Shown: positions 1 through 9,671, counted from the first letter of the stretch. The stretch is 64,000 bases of DNA from CALKAL01 sp051846895 (GCA_051846895.1 JBPYCQ010000010.1:1-64000), one strand, 5' to 3'. Made by a program: numbers and translations. Notes: generated by a model from the sequence alone, not told the origin.

Positions 1-16
1 TGAGTCAATTTCATAA
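1..16 (+). repeat. IS left terminal inverted repeat
   Basis: These 16 bases are the exact reverse complement of 1670-1685. The repeat may extend further left, outside the window. Confidence 0.88.
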
Positions 17-128
17 ATCTGAGCCCATGGGGCTCAAGGCTTTTGAGTAATTAAAAAAGGAGTACCTCCCCAAAATGTCGAATTGAGTAGTTAACTACAA
101 CTCTCAAACGATTGGAGGAAGACTCCCT

Positions 129-1490
129 ATGTCTATTATACGACAAGAAAGCCTGTTTGACATCCAAGAATTATATGAATTAGAACCTACCCATAGATTT
201 GATGCAATTTTTTCTGCAATTGATATCGATCCTATCTTCGCTGTCGTTACGAAGAAGTCCCGATATGGACCCCCTGTTCAACTGAATTATGGAGCTATGA
301 TTTACTCGTTAATCGCAAGGATTACAGAGCGTATTCCTACGATTAAGGATTTAGTCAAACGACTTGAAAACGATTTGATTTTTAAACTTGATTGCGGTTT
401 CTTATATTCTGATAAAGTTCCTTCAGAAGCTGCTTATTCAAGAATCATTAAACAAATTAGTGAGTCTGATGTATTGGAAACGGTTCAAGAAACATTAATT
501 ACCCAAGCCATATCTGAAGGTTATATCACTGATGAGATCGTAGCCATTGATGCAACACATTTTGAAGCACGTGATCAAGCACCACGAAAAAAAGACAAAG
601 ACAAACCAAAATCTAAGCCAAAGAAACGTGGACGTAAACCAAAGGCAGAACGAGAACAATGGAAAAAAGAACAAGCTGAAAAGGAAGCTAATTTGCCAAT
701 CTATCAAAAAAAAATTGAAGATCAGTTAGACGTACCTTTAAACGAACTTCGCAAAGAAGTTCCCCAAGATCCCGAATGGGGCGTGAAGAAGAACTCAGAA
801 GGTAAGAATGAATTTTGGTATGGATATAAAGCTCATTTAGCCGTTGGCTCCTCGAGTCATTATATTTTACAAACACTTCTCTCATCAGGAAACTTAAATG
901 ATGGGAAAGCAGCTATTCCACTTTTGAAAGGTATTCAGGGCTTGCAACTACCTAATATAAGATACCTAACAATGGACGCTGGATATGACTTTGAAGCGAT
1001 TTATAAACAAGTCTATAGAATGGGACAACAGTCCGTGATTGCTTATAACAAGCGAAACGAGCCTGAACCCATCGGGTTTGACAAACATTTTGCCCCTACT
1101 TGTTTCAGAGAGCACTCCTATCGCTACGATAGCTATGATGCTAAATATGAAACACTAAAATATACGAGACCCAAAGAATGTGTAGATTGCCCATTGGCTA
1201 ATGATGGTATCTGTCAAAAAGTATTTAAAATGAAGATCACCAAAGATCTGAGAAAATACACAGCCCCAGCTCGTGGTTCAAAAGCATGGGATAAGATCTA
1301 TAATCAACGTACAGCAGTCGAAAGAGTAAATGCATATTTGAAAGGGTATTTCCAACTAAATAATGTTCGATATCGCTCTGGAAAGCGGGCTAAAACTCAC
1401 TTTGATTTAGTTACGCTTATCTATAATGCATCCAAGTTAGCAGCTGATCGTATTAATACAGCATTTAATCAACAAGGTCAGGCTGCGTAG
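129..1490 (+). CDS. IS1182 family transposase (DDE)
   Basis: This 453-residue protein catalyses cut-and-paste movement of the flanking element. An N-terminal DUF772-like helical region (about 15-120) precedes the DDE domain. The likely catalytic residues are D141 in AIDATHFEARD, D283 in TMDAGYD and E398 in RTAVERVNAYLK, the usual IS4/IS5/IS1182 arrangement. A very basic Lys/Arg-rich insert lies at 150-190, and C351, C354 and C362 could bind metal. The ATG follows GGAGG at 7-bp spacing. The frame is intact, so the element may still be active. Confidence 0.93.
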   Translation: MSIIRQESLFDIQELYELEPTHRFDAIFSAIDIDPIFAVVTKKSRYGPPVQLNYGAMIYSLIARITERIPTIKDLVKRLENDLIFKLDCGFLYSDKVPSEAAYSRIIKQISESDVLETVQETLITQAISEGYITDEIVAIDATHFEARDQAPRKKDKDKPKSKPKKRGRKPKAEREQWKKEQAEKEANLPIYQKKIEDQLDVPLNELRKEVPQDPEWGVKKNSEGKNEFWYGYKAHLAVGSSSHYILQTLLSSGNLNDGKAAIPLLKGIQGLQLPNIRYLTMDAGYDFEAIYKQVYRMGQQSVIAYNKRNEPEPIGFDKHFAPTCFREHSYRYDSYDAKYETLKYTRPKECVDCPLANDGICQKVFKMKITKDLRKYTAPARGSKAWDKIYNQRTAVERVNAYLKGYFQLNNVRYRSGKRAKTHFDLVTLIYNASKLAADRINTAFNQQGQAA

Positions 1491-1669
1491 CAGCATTAAT
1501 GCTAACGAGAAATAATTCAGGTCTGTATAGACCCTAAAAGGTCAAACAAGCAACTGTCGGTTTAAACAGTAGTGGAGTAATGTTGTTATCAATTAGTTTT
1601 ACTTCAGTATAAATTTTAAAAACACGTTTTATAAAATACTGTTAGTCTGTGTTTTATAAAAAAGAGCAA

Positions 1670-1685
1670 TTATGAAATTGACTCA
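1670..1685 (-). repeat. IS right terminal inverted repeat
   Basis: This is a perfect 16-bp complement of the left end. It marks the boundary with host DNA about 100 bp before the NEW3-type gene. Confidence 0.9.
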
Positions 1686-1789
1686 CCTAAAAAAAATTTG
1701 TCAATCCACAAATCCAATAAAACTTTTCTCTCGTATCTTTTAATGAAAGGGTTCAGCTAATTTAAATAAAAAAAGAGAGGAGCATATTC

Positions 1790-2944
1790 ATGAAGAAACT
1801 TTTGTATCTAGTTATGATTTTCTCATTAATTATTCCGCTGAATTTACCTTCAAAACTATTAGCTGCAGAAGGTATTACATTATTCACTCCTTACACGGGA
1901 GTTGCTGTCACACCAGGTGAAAATATTTCTTACAGCATCGATGTGATTAATGATTCATCTCAAGTGCAACAGCTTGATTTGTCTGTTTCCAACTTACCAG
2001 ACGATTGGACTTACACATTATCATCAGGAGGATTTTCTATTAAACAACTATCCGTCCATCCTGATGAAAAGGAGACTTTTAAACTAGACATAGAAGCACC
2101 ATTACAAATAGAAAAAGGAACATACAACTTCCGGGTCGTTGCGAAGTCCTCAAGCGGAGCAACAACAACATTACCAATATCAGTTGAAATAACCGAACAA
2201 GGTGTGTTCAAAACCGATTTATCATCTGACCAATTAAACATGCAAGGAGATGTCGATTCAACGTTCAGTTATAAACTCGATTTAACGAATAAAACAGCTG
2301 ACACTCAAAACTATTCCTTACAAGCAAGTGCACCTAGAGGTTGGCAAGTAACATTTAAAGCTGATGGGCAAAACGTTACAAGTGTTAGCGTAGAATCGGG
2401 TGAATCTAAAACAGTTGATGTCGATGTTGGCCCAGCAGAAAATACAAAAGAAGGAACATACGAAATTCCAGTCATCGCACAGTCAGGGCAAACACAGTCT
2501 GAAGTCACTTTAGAGGCCGTCATCACTGGAAAGTATAATTTGAATTTTTCTACCGTTGATGGGCGATTAAGTGAAGATATTCAAGCAGGAAAGAAGACGA
2601 CACTACAACTAGTCGTTGAAAATACAGGAACAACTGATTTAAAAGATATCACGTTTACTAGCAATACCCCGTCTGAATGGGAAGTTGAATTTTCTACGGA
2701 TAAAATAAATGAGCTTAAACCAGGTGAAAAACAAACGGTTCAAGCAACCGTAACAGCAAGTGACCGAGCAATTGCAGGTGATTATGTATTATCACTAAAA
2801 GCAAATTCACCTGAAGTCTCAAAAGAAGCACAATTTCGTATGAGTGTCAAAACATCAATGCTATGGGGCTGGGTTGGTATTTTAATTATCGTTGCCGTCG
2901 CGGTTAGCCTCGTCTTCCTAATCCGTAAGTATGGGAGGAGATAA
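1790..2944 (+). CDS. Exported NEW3-domain protein with C-terminal membrane anchor
   Basis: This 384-residue protein has a signal peptide (about 1-26, ending near LLAAEG), three Ig-like or NEW3-type beta repeats of about 100 residues (30-130, 135-245, 250-350) and one C-terminal transmembrane helix (about 358-378) followed by RKYGRR. It should sit on the outer face of the membrane as a tethered beta-rod. The next gene, an ABC ATPase, starts 2 bp after its stop, so it is probably an accessory subunit of that exporter. The ATG has a good GAGAGGAG site. The IS element ends about 100 bp upstream and may have changed its promoter. NEW3 proteins next to ABC-2 exporters occur in other Firmicutes, but the substrate is unknown. 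Confidence 0.82.
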   Translation: MKKLLYLVMIFSLIIPLNLPSKLLAAEGITLFTPYTGVAVTPGENISYSIDVINDSSQVQQLDLSVSNLPDDWTYTLSSGGFSIKQLSVHPDEKETFKLDIEAPLQIEKGTYNFRVVAKSSSGATTTLPISVEITEQGVFKTDLSSDQLNMQGDVDSTFSYKLDLTNKTADTQNYSLQASAPRGWQVTFKADGQNVTSVSVESGESKTVDVDVGPAENTKEGTYEIPVIAQSGQTQSEVTLEAVITGKYNLNFSTVDGRLSEDIQAGKKTTLQLVVENTGTTDLKDITFTSNTPSEWEVEFSTDKINELKPGEKQTVQATVTASDRAIAGDYVLSLKANSPEVSKEAQFRMSVKTSMLWGWVGILIIVAVAVSLVFLIRKYGRR

Positions 2945-2946
2945 CA

Positions 2947-3903
2947 TTGACTCATCACGTCATTGAAATGACAAACGTCGTAAAACAATATAAAGAAGTC
3001 ACCGCTGTCAATCACTTAAATTTACAAATTAATAAAGGTGAAATTTACGGATTATTAGGACCAAACGGGGCTGGAAAATCGACGACGATCTTCATGTTAT
3101 TAGGATTAACAGAGCCGACTGAAGGAGAACTTTTTATTGAAGGCATTTCCCCCACAATGAATCCAATAGAAGTTAAAAGAAGAGTCGGCTTCCTCCCAGA
3201 CCATGTCGGGGTTTATGAAGATTTAACTGGGAAGGAAAATTTAATGTTAACTGCAAAGCTTAACGGTTTTTCAGAAAAAGAAGCAAATGAAAAAGCTGAT
3301 CAATTATTAGAACAAGTTGGGTTAACTGAAGCAAAACATAAAAAAGCAGGAAAGTACTCTCGAGGAATGAAACAGAGACTCGGTCTTGCGGATACGTTAA
3401 TAAAAGAACCATCGATTATTATTATGGATGAGCCAACATTAGGCATTGACCCACAAGGGATTCAGGAGTTTTTAAAAATGATTCGTGAACTTCGTGATGA
3501 ACATCAGATGACGATTTTACTTTCATCACATCATTTACATCACGTCCAACAAATTTGTGACCGAGTTGGGATCTTTGTTCAAGGTGAACTACTAGCCGAA
3601 GGAAATCTTGAATCTTTACAAAAACAGCTACTTGATGACCATGCTTATCTTTATGAAATAGAAACGAATCGTAATGAGGATGTTCAATCTATCTTGCAGG
3701 GAATATCTTCAGTAAGTGAGGCTACGATACAAAATGAAAAAATTCAAGTTCGGACAACTGAAAAAGATGATGGCGCGTTCGCAAAACAAATTGTTGAAAA
3801 TGGATTTCAACTTTATTCAATCAAACAAATTTCATACGGCTTAGACGATATTTATCAACAATATTTCCAAGGAGGTGTCAACCTTGGAAGCGAAATTAAA
3901 TAA
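2947..3903 (+). CDS. ABC-2 type exporter, ATP-binding subunit
   Basis: This 318-residue ATPase has Walker A GPNGAGKST (38-46), the signature SRGMKQ (138-143), Walker B ending IIIMDEP (D161, E162) and a His switch in LSSHHLHH. The 80-residue C-terminal extension is usual for CcmA/NatA-type exporters. Translation starts at TTG two bases after the preceding stop, which indicates coupling. With the permease that follows it would drive export or membrane remodelling. The substrate cannot be inferred. Confidence 0.9.
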   Translation: MTHHVIEMTNVVKQYKEVTAVNHLNLQINKGEIYGLLGPNGAGKSTTIFMLLGLTEPTEGELFIEGISPTMNPIEVKRRVGFLPDHVGVYEDLTGKENLMLTAKLNGFSEKEANEKADQLLEQVGLTEAKHKKAGKYSRGMKQRLGLADTLIKEPSIIIMDEPTLGIDPQGIQEFLKMIRELRDEHQMTILLSSHHLHHVQQICDRVGIFVQGELLAEGNLESLQKQLLDDHAYLYEIETNRNEDVQSILQGISSVSEATIQNEKIQVRTTEKDDGAFAKQIVENGFQLYSIKQISYGLDDIYQQYFQGGVNLGSEIK

Positions 3904-4891
3904 AGAAGCCTTAGTTGGAGCGCTTACTCGTTTTGCTCGAAGCCCATTTTGGGTTCTCGTACAAAAGGAAATTCGCGACCATATAAAAAGTATACGTTTC
4001 AACATTTTATTAACGATTATCGTTTTAACTTGTATCGGGTCACTTTTTGCAGCATTGTCAGCGGTCAGAGATGTTGCGAACAATATCGAAGCATCAGAAG
4101 ATCTTTTTATCTATTTAAAAATGTTTTCTATAAAAGGTGAGGGTGGATCATTGCCATCTTTCATTACTTTTATTACATTGCTAGGCCCTTTACTCGGAGT
4201 TGCGATGGGGTTCGATGCGATAAACTCTGAAAAAAATAATCGCACTTTACTAAGAGTGATGTCTCAACCAATCCCTAGAGATTATCTTATTTTAGCAAAA
4301 TTCACTGGTGGACTATTTGTCATTGCTTATCTTGTATTCGTATTAGGAATGCTCATCTTTTCAATCAGTCTATTTATTATTGGGCTTCCACCTACGTTTG
4401 AAGAATTTACAAGAATCATCGTTTACTTATTGATGATTATATTATATATCGCATTTTGGCTAGCATTATCTATTCTATTCTCTATTTTATTTAAACAGGC
4501 AGCGACATCTGCCTTATCTGGAATTGCCATATGGTTGTTCTTTAGTATTTTTTACCAAATATTAGTTGAATTAATCATTAATGCATCCATGCCAGATCAA
4601 CTGTTTCAAACTGTGAGTGATCAGATGGCAAGCCAGGAAAAAATGACGATGTTATCACGCATTTCCCCCAATTATTTGTTTTCTGAGATAACAACCGTGT
4701 TACTAAATCCTGGCTTCCGTGCACTTGGACCAGTAACAATGGATCAACTATCAGGAACAATTCCTAGTTTACTAGGTTTATCCGAAAGCTTAACAATTAT
4801 ATGGCCACAAGTCATAGGAATGATAGCGTTATGCTTTGTCTGCTTCCTAATTTCATACACCATTTTTATGCGTCAGGAATTAAGAAGTTAA
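3884..4891 (+). CDS. ABC-2 type exporter, permease subunit
   Basis: This protein of about 335 residues has a soluble N-terminus followed by six hydrophobic segments, with a large outer loop before the last pair, typical of ABC-2 permeases such as NatB. A GTG at 3875 would overlap the GGAGG at 3871-3875, so the TTG at 3884 with 8-bp spacing is the better start. The gene overlaps the ATPase by 20 bp. It completes a three-gene unit with the NEW3 protein and ends at a strong terminator. Confidence 0.87.
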   Translation: MEAKLNKEALVGALTRFARSPFWVLVQKEIRDHIKSIRFNILLTIIVLTCIGSLFAALSAVRDVANNIEASEDLFIYLKMFSIKGEGGSLPSFITFITLLGPLLGVAMGFDAINSEKNNRTLLRVMSQPIPRDYLILAKFTGGLFVIAYLVFVLGMLIFSISLFIIGLPPTFEEFTRIIVYLLMIILYIAFWLALSILFSILFKQAATSALSGIAIWLFFSIFYQILVELIINASMPDQLFQTVSDQMASQEKMTMLSRISPNYLFSEITTVLLNPGFRALGPVTMDQLSGTIPSLLGLSESLTIIWPQVIGMIALCFVCFLISYTIFMRQELRS

Positions 4892-4927
4892 AAAATCCTC
4901 CCTTGCGTCTTAAGGGAGGATTTTTTA
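4892..4927. terminator. Bidirectional terminator
   Basis: The stem AATCCTCCCTT/AAGGGAGGATT is flanked by A-rich and T-rich runs on both sides. It separates the convergent ABC exporter and AEC transporter genes. Confidence 0.88.
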
Positions 4928-5821
4928 CATTAATAACGTCAATATAATACTCAACGTTAATACACTACTCATAGTTGTTACTAACGTAATACTTGAGACT
5001 AAATCGGGCCTGACTCGGAATTCGACAGCATACATCGTCGTCACTGCTGCAGTTGGCATAGCCGCAATTACGATGAACACTTTAGCTAATAAATCCGAGA
5101 CAGGTAAAATCATGACAATGAGTAAAGCAAGAAGTGGGGAAACGATTAATCTTAACGTTGACCCAATGATGACTCGCCCAACTTCAAATTCTTTAAAAGA
5201 AATGTTCGCTAACTGCATACCTAATACGACCATCATGAGAGGAATCGTTACAACAGCAAGAAAATCTATAATTCCAGCTAAATTTTCTGGAATTGGTACA
5301 TTAAACCGTTGAAGCAATAAAGCTAAAATAATCGCATAAGTCGCCGGCATTTTAAAAACCGATTGAATCGCAGTTTTTATCCCACTTGTGCCCCTTGATG
5401 CATAATACACGCCAAAAAAGTTCATTAATATTGTCTGAACTGACATTAGAATAATTGCAAAAACAAAAGCCGTCTCTCCAAATGCGAATAAAATCACTGG
5501 CGAACCGTAGTTTCCAGCATTCATAAACGCCGTTCCTAATATGAGCGCACTTTCGTTAGCTTGATCCCATCTGAAAATAAGAGCTAGTATTTTATTTACA
5601 ATAATGATGGAAATAAATAACAGAACACTGAATAAAACTATCGTTAAAAATTCACCATTTAAATCTGCATCATAAAACGTTTGAAAGACGAGTGCTGGCA
5701 TAAATATGTAAATTGACACACTCGAGATAGAGCGAACATCTAGCTTTTTTACTTTTTGTAATACGAAACCAATTAAGAAGACACTAACAATTGGTAATAA
5801 AACCTCAACAAAAAGGCCCAA
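4925..5821 (-). CDS. AEC (auxin efflux carrier) family transporter
   Basis: This 298-residue protein has about ten transmembrane helices in two inverted halves. A central region with NAGNYGSPV matches the crossover motif of AEC/MleP carriers, which move malate, malonate or other organic acids. The TTG start follows AGGTG. It lies next to a fumarylacetoacetase-family gene on the same strand, so an organic-acid substrate is plausible, but nothing fixes it. Confidence 0.85.
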   Translation of the reverse strand: MGLFVEVLLPIVSVFLIGFVLQKVKKLDVRSISSVSIYIFMPALVFQTFYDADLNGEFLTIVLFSVLLFISIIIVNKILALIFRWDQANESALILGTAFMNAGNYGSPVILFAFGETAFVFAIILMSVQTILMNFFGVYYASRGTSGIKTAIQSVFKMPATYAIILALLLQRFNVPIPENLAGIIDFLAVVTIPLMMVVLGMQLANISFKEFEVGRVIIGSTLRLIVSPLLALLIVMILPVSDLLAKVFIVIAAMPTAAVTTMYAVEFRVRPDLVSSITLVTTMSSVLTLSIILTLLM

Positions 5822-5858
5822 AATTACACCTGCTTTCTCTACTATGCGAAGGCCCTAA

Positions 5859-6704
5859 TTATTTTACCCGATTAATTAACTCCCCAATTCCTTCTAATTC
5901 AATACGAACTTCATCACCAGGTTGTAAAAACTTCGGCGGATTAAATCCTTTCCCAACCCCACTTGGTGTCCCAGTTGCAATAATATCACCAGATTGCAAA
6001 GTCATTCCATTTGATAATACTTCGATTAACTCAGCAACGGGGAAAATCATATCTTTCGTATTGCCATCTTGCCTTAATTCATCATTAACATAAGTTTTTA
6101 TTGATAATGATTGTACGTCCTCTATTTCATCACGATGAACGAGAATTGGCCCGAACGGACAGAACGTATCTAACGACTTGCCACGAAAATATTGTTTATG
6201 ATCCTGTTGTAAATCTCTAGCCGTTACATCATTAATAATTGTATAGCCAAAGACATAATCTAAAGCCTGTTCACGTGAAATATTTCGGCCAGCTTTTCCA
6301 ATGATGACAGCTAATTCTCCTTCATAATCAAGCGCTGACGTTACTGATTGATGTGACTCAATGACATCATTATTCCCAATAATTGATGTAGGGGACTTTG
6401 TGAAAATAACAGGTTTTTCTGGAATTTGACTTTCATCATTACCAGTCATCTCAAGCGCATGTTCCCGGTAATTTTTCCCAATACACATCACATTTTTTCG
6501 TGGTAAAAATGGCGGTAAAACTTCAACCTCACTAAGTGGTACAACTTTAGAAAAATTATGTTCAAAATCAATAAATGAATAATTTTCTACGACAGAAAGT
6601 AAGTTCGGAAAATAAGTCATTAATTTATCAGAATAATAAATATCATTTCCTTTTAAAACGCCCCATAAATGAACACGTCCTGTTTTGAATGCGACAAACT
6701 TCAT
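5859..6704 (-). CDS. Fumarylacetoacetate hydrolase family protein
   Basis: This 281-residue protein has the FAH fold with metal-site motifs YEGELAVIIG and NDVTARDLQ and the C-terminal IATGTPSGVG. Family members cleave or decarboxylate acylpyruvates and oxaloacetate (B. subtilis YisK and YcgM-type enzymes). I use the ATG at 6704 (MKFVAF) because GGGAGGTG precedes it by 7 bp. The upstream ATG at 6728 overlaps the -10 box and lies ahead of that site. The AEC transporter starts about 40 bp downstream and may be cotranscribed. Confidence 0.87.
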   Translation of the reverse strand: MKFVAFKTGRVHLWGVLKGNDIYYSDKLMTYFPNLLSVVENYSFIDFEHNFSKVVPLSEVEVLPPFLPRKNVMCIGKNYREHALEMTGNDESQIPEKPVIFTKSPTSIIGNNDVIESHQSVTSALDYEGELAVIIGKAGRNISREQALDYVFGYTIINDVTARDLQQDHKQYFRGKSLDTFCPFGPILVHRDEIEDVQSLSIKTYVNDELRQDGNTKDMIFPVAELIEVLSNGMTLQSGDIIATGTPSGVGKGFNPPKFLQPGDEVRIELEGIGELINRVK

Positions 6705-6721
6705 TATTGCGCACCTCCCTA

Positions 6722-6728
6722 CATCCAT
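6722..6728 (-). promoter_or_regulatory. Candidate -10 box for the FAH-family gene
   Basis: The minus strand reads AGTATAATGG, containing a perfect TATAAT, about 25 bp upstream of the chosen start. The -35 region is weak. Confidence 0.5.
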
Positions 6729-6806
6729 TATACTAGACTTATTTCGATTTTCGTTAAAAATATTTGAAATGCGTTATTATTAACTCTCGATTAAAAACAG
6801 AGGCAG

Positions 6807-6953
6807 TTTGCACAATCATACATTAACTTTGAACAATTGTATGTCATGTTTGAACAATCACACACCTACTTTGAACAATTACTCACCATGTTTGAACAAT
6901 CACACAGCCACTTTGGACAATTACCCGCCATGTTTGAACAATTAAAAAACCTG
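6807..6953 (+). repeat. 21-bp tandem array A (TTTGAACAAT core)
   Basis: There are seven units, with cores at 6807, 6828, 6849, 6870, 6891, 6912 and 6933, exactly 21 bp apart. Each unit is TTTGAACAAT (variants TTTGCACAAT, TTTGGACAAT) followed by an 11-bp linker, often ending CCATG. The array lies between the promoter of the FAH-family gene and the terminator of the next minus-strand gene. The small ORF through it is a product of the repeat. Confidence 0.93.
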
Positions 6954-6975
6954 ACCAATGATTATAGGCCAGGTT
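6944..6975 (-). terminator. Terminator of the membrane protein gene at 7000
   Basis: On the minus strand AACCTGGCC and GGTCAGGTT pair with one mismatch and are followed by TTTTTT. It directly abuts array A. Confidence 0.8.
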
Positions 6976-6999
6976 CACTATTTTTATCTAATAAGATTA

Positions 7000-8046
7000 T
7001 TAAATTGAATCCATTCTTTCATTTAAAAACTTCATAAATCGAGTCGGTTCGTCTACCCGAATCGCAACACGTTTATATTTTCTTCTAAGTCTCATTAACA
7101 ACATGACTTCCGTCGGCTCTTTCAATTCTAGAATAACTGTTGGAGTAACGTCGTCAAAATCTTTAGCGATAAAATCAATCGTATCTTTTGAAAGCTTCTT
7201 CTCTAATTCATTTCGGTCATCAATGATTTTTTCGACATTAGACCATTCGATTTCCATTCGTTTAATTAATCCTAATGAAATATATAGTTTCTCATCTGTA
7301 ACCAGTATGGGTGTTAACCTAACTGCTTGTATGTCACCAATTAAAAAGATAACCCCATATATATTTAAGATGAGTAAAATAATAGATGCAATCGGGTATT
7401 GATCATGTAGCCACCAATGGATACCAATCGTTTCAATAATAATCGCATGAATTAACATCACATGTACGGCAATATAGCTCGACTTTTGATGCAATGTAAA
7501 TGTATTAGATTTTGGTTGAATTTGTTTTCTCCAGCTTGCGAAGGCATAGTAAAAAACGAGCATTTCCGAACAAATAGCATGAATAATTGGTAGGCTCTTA
7601 ATTTTTTCTTCAACAGCGTGGTGAAAAGAAAATAACACCGGTAACGAGCTCTGCTTAACCACTCGAGTGATATTTGGAATATATACGAACAATGTTACGA
7701 CAACCGCAAGCTCGAACATGAGAAGCATTCCTTCTGCGATAAATCCAACCCAGGTGATCGCCTCAAAAGGTTCAAGATAATTCATCGGTATAAGAAATCT
7801 AACGAGAATAAGTCCTGTAGCGATAGCACTAACAATATACTTCCAATTCCATTTTCGTAGCCATGCCAAAAATAGTGTAGGTGAGATAATGGCTAAATCA
7901 ATAATGGATCCGATGACTACCCCTTTCGGATTTGCCGGAATAACATCTAATCCAAACGCCGTATGATACAAAATAAAATTACAGCTTAACACGAACAATA
8001 ACAGAACTAGCCATATTTGTCGTGGCAATGCTCTTTTAAAGACCAC
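7000..8046 (-). CDS. Polytopic membrane protein of unknown function
   Basis: This protein of about 348 residues has roughly eight hydrophobic helices over residues 10-255 and a soluble C-terminal domain (about 260-345) rich in charged residues, with a pattern resembling a small PH-like or DUF domain. I do not recognise a named family. Homologues of this kind are sometimes mislabelled beta-carotene monooxygenase, which nothing here supports. A TTG at 8055 sits on top of the GGAAGG site, so the GTG at 8046 is preferred. It appears to be monocistronic. Confidence 0.65.
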   Translation of the reverse strand: MVFKRALPRQIWLVLLLFVLSCNFILYHTAFGLDVIPANPKGVVIGSIIDLAIISPTLFLAWLRKWNWKYIVSAIATGLILVRFLIPMNYLEPFEAITWVGFIAEGMLLMFELAVVVTLFVYIPNITRVVKQSSLPVLFSFHHAVEEKIKSLPIIHAICSEMLVFYYAFASWRKQIQPKSNTFTLHQKSSYIAVHVMLIHAIIIETIGIHWWLHDQYPIASIILLILNIYGVIFLIGDIQAVRLTPILVTDEKLYISLGLIKRMEIEWSNVEKIIDDRNELEKKLSKDTIDFIAKDFDDVTPTVILELKEPTEVMLLMRLRRKYKRVAIRVDEPTRFMKFLNERMDSI

Positions 8047-8171
8047 TAGGACCAACCCTTCCTATACAACACTTATTACATTAATCTTAACAAAAAAATA
8101 GATTAACGAGCGTATCTAGAAGTGCTGTAATTGACAATTGTATGAAAAACAAGCTTTATAAGCATACTTTT

Positions 8172-9005
8172 TTATTCTTCATCATATTTATCAGGGTTTG
8201 TGCCTGAACGTTCATTTTTGTTAAGAGCTGTCAGACGTTCGATATCTTCTTGTGAAAGCTCAAAATCAAAAATATTAGCATTTTCTTTTATACGGGTTGG
8301 GTTAACTGACTTCGGAATGGTCACAACACCTGTCTGCAAATCCCAACGCAAAATAATTTGTGCTGGCGTTTTATCATATTTATTTGCTAATTCAACAATG
8401 GTTGGCTCATCTAAAAGGCGTCCTCTCTTTAAAGGCGACCATGCTTCAAGTTGAATTTGTTCTTTCTCACAAAACGTCTTAACTTCCTGTTGAGTCAAAT
8501 GAGGATGATACTCAATTTGATTGACCATTGGCTTTATATTTGCTCGGCTCATCACGTTTTCTAAATGGTGAACGTGAAAATTACTAACACCAATGGCACG
8601 GACAGCTTTCTCATCATAAAGTCTTTCTAAAGCTTTCCACGTTTCTTTATACTTATTTTTTACAGGCCAATGAATTAAATATAAATCGACAAAATCTAGT
8701 TTTAATTTTTCTAAACTTGATTCAAACGCGCGTAACGTTTCGTCATAACCTTGATCATCATTCCATACTTTTGTTGTAATAAACAAGTCATCTCGACTTA
8801 TATTAGATTGATTAATTACACGACCAACACCTGTTTCATTTTGATAAACAGTGGCTGTATCTATCATTCGATAACCATACTCAAGTGCACTCGAAACAGC
8901 TAATTCGACCTCTTGTCCTTCTGATACCTTATAAACACCTAACCCAAACCCAGGCATTTCAACACCATTGTGTAACTTCACTCGACCTTGCAAATGATCA
9001 ATCAT
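8172..9005 (-). CDS. Aldo/keto reductase (YvgN/YtbE-like)
   Basis: This 277-residue NADPH-dependent reductase has the full AKR pattern: DTATVYQNE (catalytic Asp and Tyr), TTKVWND (Lys), LYLIHWP (His), IGVSNF, and the C-terminal cofactor loop IPKSVNPTRIKEN. It closely resembles B. subtilis YvgN/YtbE, which reduce glyoxal, methylglyoxal and other small aldehydes. The ATG follows GGAGG. It stands alone on the minus strand. Confidence 0.9.
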   Translation of the reverse strand: MIDHLQGRVKLHNGVEMPGFGLGVYKVSEGQEVELAVSSALEYGYRMIDTATVYQNETGVGRVINQSNISRDDLFITTKVWNDDQGYDETLRAFESSLEKLKLDFVDLYLIHWPVKNKYKETWKALERLYDEKAVRAIGVSNFHVHHLENVMSRANIKPMVNQIEYHPHLTQQEVKTFCEKEQIQLEAWSPLKRGRLLDEPTIVELANKYDKTPAQIILRWDLQTGVVTIPKSVNPTRIKENANIFDFELSQEDIERLTALNKNERSGTNPDKYDEE

Positions 9006-9137
9006 AATATTACGCCTCCTAAATAATAGATTCGTGTCAAAAATTATAACTTAACCATTCGATAACCACAAAAAATGCAATATTTCCCCGGAAATAATTG
9101 TAGAAATGTGCAGACCTGACCCTTCAAAAAAAACGAT

Positions 9138-9671
9138 TTACGACAAAAATACGGCACCGTAAACTAACGTCCCAGCGATGACCCAAGCAGGATGAATGTT
9201 AAGTTTTTCTAGAAAAAGATAACTTGCGACAATTAATATACCTGTTTGCAGAAGCCCTGCTGATTCATATGACGTTTCAAAAAATTGATAAGTTAACACA
9301 CCTAACAAAACTGCAATTGTTGGTCGAACGAGAGATGTCATCCGTTTGACTTTAGGTGAATCTTTAAATTTACTTAATAAACTTAGCAAAATTATCATTG
9401 CTACTAATGATGGTAATACGGTGGCGACAAGCGCAACGATTGCTCCAAATGTCCCACCAACCTGAAACCCAATATACCCTGCCATTTTCGTCGCAATTGG
9501 ACCTGGTAAGGCATTAGCCATCGCCAATACTTCACCAAACTCCGTTGTCGACATAAAATTATAATTTTTAACTACTTCATGTTCGATTAAAGGAATAGAA
9601 GCTGGCCCTCCTCCATAACCAACTATTCCTGGTATTAAAAAGGCTAAAAACAAATGCCAAAAAACAATCAT
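9138..9671 (-). CDS. ChrA-type chromate transporter, half-size subunit 2 (YwrA/YwrB-like)
   Basis: This 177-residue protein is a single chromate-transporter domain with the GYGGGPASIPL loop near the N-terminus and an ANALPGPIATKMAGYIG motif, plus five or six transmembrane helices. In the family, two such half-size proteins are coded in tandem and act together in anion or chromate efflux. It follows its partner by 28 bp and has GGAGG before the ATG. The actual substrate may not be chromate. Confidence 0.87.
   Translation of the reverse strand: MIVFWHLFLAFLIPGIVGYGGGPASIPLIEHEVVKNYNFMSTTEFGEVLAMANALPGPIATKMAGYIGFQVGGTFGAIVALVATVLPSLVAMIILLSLLSKFKDSPKVKRMTSLVRPTIAVLLGVLTYQFFETSYESAGLLQTGILIVASYLFLEKLNIHPAWVIAGTLVYGAVFLS

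Larger units (their letters stand above)
1..1685 (+). mobile_element. IS1182-family insertion sequence
   Basis: The first 16 bases (TGAGTCAATTTCATAA) and bases 1670-1685 (TTATGAAATTGACTCA) are perfect inverted complements and flank one transposase gene, so both ends are visible. The length of about 1.69 kb fits IS1182 elements. A GAGCCC-ATG-GGGCTC hairpin at 21-35 would block read-in from outside, and GGAG/CTCC around 114-126 could mask the transposase ribosome binding site. The left end coincides with the window edge, so a few terminal bases and the target duplication cannot be checked. Confidence 0.9.

Noticed and set aside
547..729. A second frame in the transposase gene suggesting programmed frameshift
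   Set aside because: The transposase is one intact frame with all three DDE motifs, so no frameshift is needed. The other frame arises from the Lys-rich stretch.
2011..2241. Antisense ORFs inside the NEW3-type gene and similar frames inside other large genes
   Set aside because: They lie opposite clearly coding genes with known domains and have no ribosome binding sites or family features.
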